From an uncultured Bartonella sp. (lineage in GTDB: Bacteria > Pseudomonadota > Alphaproteobacteria > Rhizobiales > Rhizobiaceae): DNA of 64,000 bases. Below are positions 57,977 through 64,000 of this stretch, piece after piece. The stretch spans positions 62,001 to 126,000 of the forward strand of contig CALYQL010000001.1 of NCBI GenBank assembly GCA_945285915.1, read 5' to 3'. Position 1 is the stretch's first letter. Each line of letters opens with the position of its first letter. Under the pieces are notes generated by a model. It was not told where the DNA came from. It worked only from the letters and a program-made list of their open reading frames with translations, and searched no databases. A program made the position numbers and the translations under genes.

Positions 57977-59511
57977 AAGTCCGCGCTCAAATAGGTATGG
58001 TGTTAAATCTCGATAAGTGCATCGGGTGTCACACGTGTTCCATTACCTGTAAAAATGTTTGGACAAACCGCGAAGGCGTTGAATATGCTTGGTTCAATAA
58101 TGTTGAAACAAAGCCGGGCATTGGTTTTCCTAAGGATTGGGAAAACCAGAAACGCTGGAATGGTGGTTGGGTAAGAAAATCGAACGGCAAAATACGCCCC
58201 CGTATGGGAGCTAAATGGCGCGTATTGTCAAAAATATTCGCCAATCCCGATTTGCCGGAAATTGATGATTATTATGAACCATTTGACTTTGATTACGAAC
58301 ATTTGCAAACGGCAAAGGAAAGTAAAACTATGCCGGTTGCCCGCCCTAGATCAAAAATCACTGGGCAACGTATGGAAAAGATCAAATGGGGTCCAAACTG
58401 GGAAGATGTGTTAGGCGGCGAATTTTCCAAGCGCTCTCAGGATTACAACTTTGCAGGCGTGGAAAAAGAAATCTACGGCGAATTTGAAAATACATTTATG
58501 ATGTATTTGCCGCGTCTATGCGAACATTGCCTTAATCCAGCTTGCGTTGCTGCTTGCCCTTCTGGTGCTATCTATAAACGAGAAGATGACGGCATTGTCC
58601 TAATCGATCAGGAAAAGTGCCGTGGCTGGCGTATGTGCGTTTCCGGCTGCCCATACAAGAAGATTTATTTCAACTGGTCTTCAGGAAAATCAGAAAAATG
58701 TATCTTCTGTTATCCTCGTATTGAAAGTGGCATGCCAACGGTTTGTTCAGAAACCTGTGTCGGTCGTATCCGCTATCTTGGTGTGATGCTTTATGATGCC
58801 GATAAGATTTCTAACGCCGCATCAACAACAAATGAGCAGGATCTTTATGAAGAACAATGCAAAATCTTCCTCGATCCGAATGATCCGGCTGTAATTGAAC
58901 AAGCCCGTAAAGACGGTGTCAGTGACGAATGGTTGGAGGCGGCACAAAATTCGCCTGTCTATCAAATGGCTATGAAATGGAAAGTGGCATTTCCTCTGCA
59001 TCCTGAATACCGCACCTTGCCAATGGTTTGGTACATTCCACCGCTTTCACCTCTGCAATCTGCTGCGGAAGCCGGTAAATTGGCTATGGATGACTTTATT
59101 CCAAATGTCCGTTCATTGCGCATTCCGGTTCGCTATCTTGCCAATCTGTTGACAGCTGGCAAAGAGCAACCAATCATTTCTGCATTGGAAAGAATGTTGG
59201 CAATGCGTGCTTATATGCGCGCTAAGTCTGTTGATGGCGAATATCGTCCAGAATATGCAGAGAAAGTTGGTTTAACGCCTGAAATGATCGAACATATGTA
59301 TCAAGTGATGGCGATTGCAAACTATGAAGATCGTTTTGTTATTCCAACAGCCCATCGTGAAATTAGCGAAGATGCATATGATCTTCGTGGTTCGTGTGGC
59401 TTCTCATTTGGTAATGGCTGTTCTGGCGGCACTTCAAAAGCAGATCTGTTTGGTAGCAAACGCAAAAAAGTCGTTGCAACACCAACAGACCTTTTCAAGG
59501 AGAGCGCATGA
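57973..59511 (+). CDS. narH: Nitrate reductase beta subunit NarH
   Basis: A 512-aa iron-sulfur subunit. Four cluster motifs are seen: C16-xx-C-xx-C-xxx-C (CIGCHTCSITC), CEHCLNPACVAACP, CRGWRMCVSGCP with Trp in place of a Cys (the [3Fe-4S] cluster) and KCIFCYPRIESG-VCSETC. It passes electrons from NarI haems to NarG. ATG at 57973 is used because the upstream frame lies inside narG. It overlaps narJ by 4 nt. Confidence 0.97.
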   Translation: MKVRAQIGMVLNLDKCIGCHTCSITCKNVWTNREGVEYAWFNNVETKPGIGFPKDWENQKRWNGGWVRKSNGKIRPRMGAKWRVLSKIFANPDLPEIDDYYEPFDFDYEHLQTAKESKTMPVARPRSKITGQRMEKIKWGPNWEDVLGGEFSKRSQDYNFAGVEKEIYGEFENTFMMYLPRLCEHCLNPACVAACPSGAIYKREDDGIVLIDQEKCRGWRMCVSGCPYKKIYFNWSSGKSEKCIFCYPRIESGMPTVCSETCVGRIRYLGVMLYDADKISNAASTTNEQDLYEEQCKIFLDPNDPAVIEQARKDGVSDEWLEAAQNSPVYQMAMKWKVAFPLHPEYRTLPMVWYIPPLSPLQSAAEAGKLAMDDFIPNVRSLRIPVRYLANLLTAGKEQPIISALERMLAMRAYMRAKSVDGEYRPEYAEKVGLTPEMIEHMYQVMAIANYEDRFVIPTAHREISEDAYDLRGSCGFSFGNGCSGGTSKADLFGSKRKKVVATPTDLFKESA

Positions 59512-60209
59512 TGAATTCCGATTTAAAAATTATCTCGGTTCTTCTATCCTATCCAACTGAAGAGATACAACAGGCCGGTGGTTTATTACGCACGACATTG
59601 GATCAGCTGTCCGATCTCGACAAGGCACAGATTGATGGTCTTAAAACCTTAATCTCGTCCGTTACTGACCGTGATATATATGACGTACAGGAAGACTATG
59701 TCCTGCTTTTTGATCGTACAAGGTCTTTATCCTTGCACCTCTTTGAGCATGTTTACGGTGAAAACCGTGATCGTGGTCAAGCCATGGTTGATTTAAAAAC
59801 CATGTATGAAGAAGCCGGTTTTGAAATCGATGTTCACGATCTTCCAGACTATTTACCAATGTTTCTGGAATTTTTGTCAACACGTTCCAACGAGGAAGCA
59901 AAACATTTGCTTGGTGAAACCTTGCATATCATTTCTGCAATCCGGCAAAGATTGCAGAAGCGCGGTTCACCTTATGCCGCAGCGTTTACAGCCATTGAAC
60001 AACTGGCCGGCGTAACGGCCGATGAAGCTCTGGTTGCTGAAATTGTCGCCCGCAAAGAAGACGATCCAAACGATTTGGTCGCTTTAGATCGTATTTGGGA
60101 AGAAGAAGCCATCACATTTGGCGCCAATCAGGGTGATAATGATTGTGGGCCAGATCGCTTGCAACGACGCATTCGTGCTTCACACCGTGACGCATCAGCA
60201 CAGATTTGA
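59508..60209 (+). CDS. narJ: Nitrate reductase chaperone NarJ
   Basis: A 233-aa helical chaperone of the TorD/NarJ superfamily required for Moco insertion into NarG. Family features are YPTEEIQQAGG near the N-terminus, LFDRTRSLSLHLFEHVYGENRDRG split as RTRSLSLHLFEHVYG and ENRDRGQAMVDL, and DLPDYLPMFLEFLS. ATG at 59508 or 59511 is equally plausible. Confidence 0.94.
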   Translation: MMNSDLKIISVLLSYPTEEIQQAGGLLRTTLDQLSDLDKAQIDGLKTLISSVTDRDIYDVQEDYVLLFDRTRSLSLHLFEHVYGENRDRGQAMVDLKTMYEEAGFEIDVHDLPDYLPMFLEFLSTRSNEEAKHLLGETLHIISAIRQRLQKRGSPYAAAFTAIEQLAGVTADEALVAEIVARKEDDPNDLVALDRIWEEEAITFGANQGDNDCGPDRLQRRIRASHRDASAQI

Positions 60210-60220
60210 GGACACGACCA

Positions 60221-60943
60221 ATGACTCATTTTTTTAATACACTTTTCTTCGGGGTTTATCCTTATATCGCTTTAACGGTATTGGCATTAGGGTCTATTAT
60301 TCGTTATGATCGCGAGCCATATTCGTGGCGTGCTGGCTCTAGTCAGCTATTACGCAGGCGGCAATTAATGTGGGGATCCGTTCTATTCCATATGGGCGTA
60401 TTGTTCATATTTCTAGGACACCTTGTTGGTTTGCTTACGCCAATTGCTTTCTGGGATGCTTTAGGTATTAGCCACACATTCAAGCAAATTGTTGCAATAA
60501 CCGCAGGTGGTATCGCTGGCGTTATGGGCATTATTGGTGCAACCCTGCTTGCCCATCGCCGGCTTTGTGACCCACGTGTGCGCGCATCATCCAGTACTGC
60601 TGACACGATGATCATACTCATGTTATGGGCGCAATTGTTCTTGGGCTTGTCAACTATACCTGTCTCAATGCAACATCTGGATGGTCATGAAATGGTCAAA
60701 TTAATGGATTGGGCACAGGGAATCTTTACATTCAATCTGGCTGCATCCAGTTACGTTGAAGATGTCGCTCCGGTTTTCAAACTTCATCTCTTCCTTGGAC
60801 TTACGATTTTATTCGTTTTCCCATTTACGCGGTTGGTGCATATGTTAAGCGCACCTATTCGTTATATTTGGCGTCCGGGATATCAGGTTGTCCGGAAAAA
60901 AGAACCGATGCCTATTCGTGTACGCCGCCAAACTGCAGAGTAA
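60221..60943 (+). CDS. narI: Nitrate reductase gamma subunit NarI
   Basis: A 240-aa membrane cytochrome b with five helices. Haem-ligand His residues are seen in LFHMGVLFIFLGHLVG and in KLHLFLGLTI with RLVHML at the end of the last helix. It oxidises quinol on the periplasmic side and passes electrons to NarH. ATG at 60221 with GAGG upstream is preferred to a TTG 15 bp earlier overlapping narJ. Confidence 0.95.
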   Translation: MTHFFNTLFFGVYPYIALTVLALGSIIRYDREPYSWRAGSSQLLRRRQLMWGSVLFHMGVLFIFLGHLVGLLTPIAFWDALGISHTFKQIVAITAGGIAGVMGIIGATLLAHRRLCDPRVRASSSTADTMIILMLWAQLFLGLSTIPVSMQHLDGHEMVKLMDWAQGIFTFNLAASSYVEDVAPVFKLHLFLGLTILFVFPFTRLVHMLSAPIRYIWRPGYQVVRKKEPMPIRVRRQTAE

Positions 60944-60949
60944 TATGCG

Positions 60950-61855
60950 ATGACAACAACAATCAAGGTGTCGCGTGGGGGCACCTCTGCCCATGCACAT
61001 TCCAATGAAAAACAGCCCTATAGCACAAAGCAGGAAATCGACACGACAATTCCGCCAAAAGCTAAACCTGTTTTCAATGAAGTCAGTGTTAATGGCGTTG
61101 TAATAGCAGAATCAGATATTCTTCAGGAAGCGCAGAATCATCCGGCGAAAAATCCGGGTGATGCGCTTCTGCAAGCAGCTAGAGCCCTTGTTGTGCGCGA
61201 ATTATTGTGGCAAGAGGCCAAAAATAAAGGTCTTGTTCCAGAAGAAGACGTTGCGGGACAAACACAACTTGATGCCGCTATAGCCAATCTACTTGATCAA
61301 GAAGTCAATACACCTGAAGCCAGGGAAGAAGATTGCCGTAGACTTTATGATCGTGATCCTTCCCGCTTTTCAACAGATACCATATGGGAAGTGCGGCACA
61401 TTCTTTTGGCCGCTAACCCAGAAGACAAAAAAGCGTATGAAGATGCGCGAATACAGGCAGAAAAAATCTTAAGCCTGTTAAAAGAAAAACCAACTGAATT
61501 TGCTGAAATTGCTAAAAATATGTCGGCCTGCCCTTCGTCCAAAGAGGGGGGAAATCTTGGTCAGATAACGCGTGGTAGTACGGTTCCTGAATTTGAAGAT
61601 GCCTTAAAAAATGCCCACAGTTCCGGCTTATTGGCACAGCCAGTTGCCACACGTTATGGCTATCATATTATTGATATCTCCCATATCATTCCAGGTGAGA
61701 CCCTTCCCTTCGAAATGGTACACGAAAAAATTGCCGCGTGGCTTGAAGCGTCAAGCTGGTCGAAAGCTGTTCAACAATATATCGCAATCTTAGCTGGCAA
61801 ATCCCATATTACTGGTGTAGAAGTAAAACCTAATGAAGGGCCTCTTGTTCAGTAA
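60950..61855 (+). CDS. PpiC/parvulin-type prolyl isomerase of the nar operon
   Basis: A 301-aa parvulin rotamase. An N-terminal helical region (residues 45-135) is followed by the parvulin domain (about 145-245), WEVRHILLAANPE, FAEIAKNMSACPSSKEGGNLG split as FAEIAKNMSACPS and KEGGNLGQITRG, and ATRYGYHIIDI. There is no signal peptide, so it is cytosolic, like NifM. It follows narI by 6 bp and may help fold NarG or NarH; such genes follow narI in other proteobacteria. The target is inferred. Confidence 0.85.
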   Translation: MTTTIKVSRGGTSAHAHSNEKQPYSTKQEIDTTIPPKAKPVFNEVSVNGVVIAESDILQEAQNHPAKNPGDALLQAARALVVRELLWQEAKNKGLVPEEDVAGQTQLDAAIANLLDQEVNTPEAREEDCRRLYDRDPSRFSTDTIWEVRHILLAANPEDKKAYEDARIQAEKILSLLKEKPTEFAEIAKNMSACPSSKEGGNLGQITRGSTVPEFEDALKNAHSSGLLAQPVATRYGYHIIDISHIIPGETLPFEMVHEKIAAWLEASSWSKAVQQYIAILAGKSHITGVEVKPNEGPLVQ

Positions 61856-61867
61856 GGAGTGTCAAGC

Positions 61868-62875
61868 GTGGAAAAAACACCAGACCCCAAATTGATTGAT
61901 CCGTTCGGAAGAACGATTAATTATCTGCGTTTGTCTGTAACAGATCGTTGTGACTTGCGCTGTGTTTATTGCATGGCGGAAGATATGGTGTTTTTACCCA
62001 AAAAAGAGCTTTTAACCATTGAAGAGCTTTATCGCATTTGTGACTGCACGATTGGGCTTGGTGTCAATAAAATTCGCCTAACCGGTGGGGAACCTCTGGT
62101 AAGACGGAATATAATGGTTCTCTTTGAAATGCTGACGCGCCATCTTGGTGCTGGCCTTAATGAAATAACATTGACCACCAATGGAACCTTGCTTTCCCGT
62201 TATGCCAAGGCATTGGTTGATAATGGTGTCAAGCGAATCAATGTTTCTTTGGATACATTAGATCCAGTCAGATATGAACAACTAACACGGCGTGGCGATA
62301 TCAGTCGTGTTTTATCTGGTTTGGACGCCGCTCAAGAAGCCGGTTTGAAAGTCAAATTAAATGCTGTTGCTATGCGTGGTGGTTTTCTAATTGAAGTGGA
62401 CGATCTTATCCGTTTTGCACATGGTCGACAGATGGATCTGACATTCATTGAAGAAATGCCTATGGGGTACACTGGGCATGACCGTTATGAAACTTTTCTA
62501 TCACTTCGCAGCTTGCGAGAAAGTCTTGAACAGCGTTGGACACTTACGCCAGACACCCACTGTTCTGGTGGCCCTGCCCGTTATGTAACTGTCGAGGAAA
62601 CCGGTGGAAGACTCGGGTTTATTACCCCACTTTCATGTGATTTTTGTGCATCTTGCAACCGCATTCGTGTTGGCTCAACTGGTAAGCTTTACCCATGCAT
62701 GGGACAATCTGGCATGGTCGAGCTAAGAGAGGCAATGAGAACTTCAGAAAGTGATGAAGTTTTAAGAGCGCTTATTCTAAAAGCAATTGAACAAAAGCCT
62801 AAAGGCCATGAATTTGCTATCGAGAAAAATGGCGTCTGCGGTTTGAGTCGTCATATGTCTGAATTAGGCGGCTAA
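61868..62875 (+). CDS. moaA: GTP 3',8-cyclase MoaA
   Basis: A 335-aa radical-SAM enzyme for the first step of molybdenum-cofactor synthesis. The N-terminal [4Fe-4S] is C28-xxx-C32-xx-C35 (CDLRCVYC), and the C-terminal cluster is in CDFCASCNRIRVG-YPC. LTGGEPLVR binds SAM. The C-terminus ends in GG, as needed for activity in known MoaA. A GTG at 61868 is 8 nt after AAGGAG and is preferred to GTG at 61859. It ends the nar operon and links Moco supply to nitrate respiration. Confidence 0.95.
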   Translation: MEKTPDPKLIDPFGRTINYLRLSVTDRCDLRCVYCMAEDMVFLPKKELLTIEELYRICDCTIGLGVNKIRLTGGEPLVRRNIMVLFEMLTRHLGAGLNEITLTTNGTLLSRYAKALVDNGVKRINVSLDTLDPVRYEQLTRRGDISRVLSGLDAAQEAGLKVKLNAVAMRGGFLIEVDDLIRFAHGRQMDLTFIEEMPMGYTGHDRYETFLSLRSLRESLEQRWTLTPDTHCSGGPARYVTVEETGGRLGFITPLSCDFCASCNRIRVGSTGKLYPCMGQSGMVELREAMRTSESDEVLRALILKAIEQKPKGHEFAIEKNGVCGLSRHMSELGG

Positions 62876-63293
62876 TTGTCATTTACTGTTGTTGATGCCG
62901 ATATTTCTGGTCAATTGATAATTTATCAATGCGATATTCTACGCAATATCAAGTCGTAGGATACTGGCTAATCTATACGATACAGCTTGTCTATAAGATA
63001 TGGCTTGCTATTCAGATTTTGATCCATGTTTTTTGTTACACAATATTCTGTAACAAAATTCTGAAATACAATCCTGAAACGCATTCGTTATTCTAAAACG
63101 AATTGCTTGACCGCTTCATAGTCAGTTCACATGTCCTTTTCTCGTTATTTTTGTAAAAAATAACGAATTTCGGACATCTTTTTCAATCGTCTAACATCAC
63201 TTTCCTTCTTCAGACAGATTTTTCCAGCATTGTTTTCAATTGTTTTGCCATCGTTGCTGTCGATTGTGCCTAATTATAAAGACTTGCTCAACA
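62876..63293. other. 418-bp palindrome-rich intergenic region
   Basis: There is no gene. Four inverted repeats follow in order: ATTGATAA-T-TTATCAAT (62914-62930), TTTTGTTACA/TGTAACAAAA (63031-63058), ATTCGTT/AACGAAT near 63083-63103, and a nested palindrome with outer arms ATGTCC/GGACAT (63131-63136 and 63172-63177) around CGTTATTTTT/AAAAATAACG (63143-63165). One may terminate moaA; the others are unexplained. Confidence 0.7.
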
Positions 63294-64000
63294 TTATAAA
63301 ACTTCACTCAACAATGTTTTTCCGGCAAAAAAGGCCTCAATGTTATCGACAACGAGTTGAGACATCTTATCGCGTGTTTCAATTGTACCACTGCCGTGAT
63401 GTGGATAAAGCACGACATTTTCAAGATCGGAAAAATTTGGATTAATATTCGGTTCGTTCAAAAATACATCTAATCCTGCACTGGCAAGCATACCATGTTG
63501 CAAGGCATCAATGAGTGCTGTTTCATCAACCACAGTGCCGCGAGAAATATTGATGAGCGAACCGTGCTTACCCAAAGCAGTAATAACCTCTTTTGAAATG
63601 AGCTTTTCTGTTTCCTTACCACCCGTGACGGCAACAACCAGTATATCTGCCCATTCTGCCAGCTCCGTGAGTGACGAAAAGAACCGGTAGGAAACATCGC
63701 CTTTTTGGTTGCGACCATAATAACCGATTTCAAGACCACAGCTTTCGTAACGTTTTGCAATTGCACGGCCAATGCGCCCCAAACCAACAACACCAGCGCG
63801 TTTGCCTGCTGTCGTATCGGTCGATGGCATTGAACCTTTCCGTGCCCATTCACCCGATCTAACATAGGCATCACCAATGATAAGTTGTCGCCTAGCGGCA
63901 AGCATAAGCATCAAGGCAACATCTGCGACATCATCTGTCAAAACATCAGGCGTATTGGTTATATGAATGTTATTTTGTTTCAATTGCTGAATATTCAATT
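63294..64000 (-). CDS. D-2-hydroxyacid dehydrogenase (partial, N-terminus outside)
   Basis: The C-terminal 234 residues of a Rossmann-fold D-2-hydroxyacid dehydrogenase; the gene runs off the window end. The NAD site is GVVGLGRIGRAIAKRY, and the catalytic triad appears as Arg in INISRGTVVDE, Glu in FLNEPNI and His in YPHHGSGT. Relatives are glyoxylate/hydroxypyruvate reductases (GhrB-like). It converges with the nar operon. Substrate cannot be fixed. Confidence 0.87.
   Translation of the reverse strand, partial: LNIQQLKQNNIHITNTPDVLTDDVADVALMLMLAARRQLIIGDAYVRSGEWARKGSMPSTDTTAGKRAGVVGLGRIGRAIAKRYESCGLEIGYYGRNQKGDVSYRFFSSLTELAEWADILVVAVTGGKETEKLISKEVITALGKHGSLINISRGTVVDETALIDALQHGMLASAGLDVFLNEPNINPNFSDLENVVLYPHHGSGTIETRDKMSQLVVDNIEAFFAGKTLLSEVL

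Noticed and set aside
62914-62930. ATTGATAATTTATCAAT as an FNR box.
   Set aside because: The half-sites are 5 bp apart instead of 4, and no start codon follows on either strand within promoter range.

Overview
The window looks like the chromosome of an AT-rich alphaproteobacterium of the order Hyphomicrobiales (Rhizobiales). The evidence is the dusB(nifR3)-ntrB-ntrC operon, a Lhr-like helicase paired with PdeM, an adjacent TSUP exporter and TIGR02186-type membrane protein, and a narK1-narK2-narGHJI-ppiC-moaA operon. Low GC plus nitrate respiration would suit a Bartonellaceae-like, host-associated lineage, but that is inference; no rRNA is present to confirm it.

Region by region: 0.3-9 kb holds housekeeping and envelope genes (Tat-exported CAP protein, GT25, Lhr helicase/PdeM, GT21 glycosyltransferase, TSUP exporter pair, tail-anchored coiled-coil protein). 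9.4-17.2 kb holds transport and catabolism: an SsuABC/TauABC-like ABC operon, a MaoC-type hydratase, and a DASS carboxylate transporter coupled to an Ldh2-family dehydrogenase next to a LysR regulator. 18-22.5 kb holds tRNA-Ser(TGA), ntrC, ntrB, dusB and a glutathione transferase. tRNA-Ser(GGA) at 22.87 kb is followed by a roughly 10-kb island (about 23,090-33,153) bounded by two diverged 270-280 bp direct repeats and by a shared 12-bp outer flank. It carries an intact type I restriction-modification system (hsdMSR), a multiply frameshifted gene, Mu-like phage tail remnants and small orphan ORFs.

33.8-40.8 kb is a synthase-dependent exopolysaccharide locus on the minus strand: processive GT2 synthase, HEAT-repeat membrane protein, TPR/beta-barrel outer-membrane protein and an exported TIM-barrel protein with a GH18-like DxE motif. 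41.3-47.4 kb is a TonB receptor, a Tat-exported substrate-binding protein, ABC permease, ATPase and NnrS, apparently a coordinated import route ending in a haem/copper nitrosative-stress protein. 47.5-50.5 kb holds tRNA-Thr(CGT), a membrane-anchored protein, a group III truncated haemoglobin, SlyX, MsrA and a small membrane protein. From 50.6 kb a Crp/Fnr regulator faces away from a complete respiratory nitrate reductase operon across a perfect FNR-type box with class II spacing. The window ends in a palindrome-rich intergenic region and a partial D-2-hydroxyacid dehydrogenase.

Functionally, NtrBC (nitrogen status), NarK/NarGHJI with MoaA (nitrate respiration and Moco), NnrS and the truncated haemoglobin (NO handling) and MsrA (oxidised-methionine repair) suggest a bacterium in an oxygen-poor, nitrate-containing niche. 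The least explained parts are the repeat-bounded island, the polysaccharide locus and the TonB-ABC-NnrS cluster.
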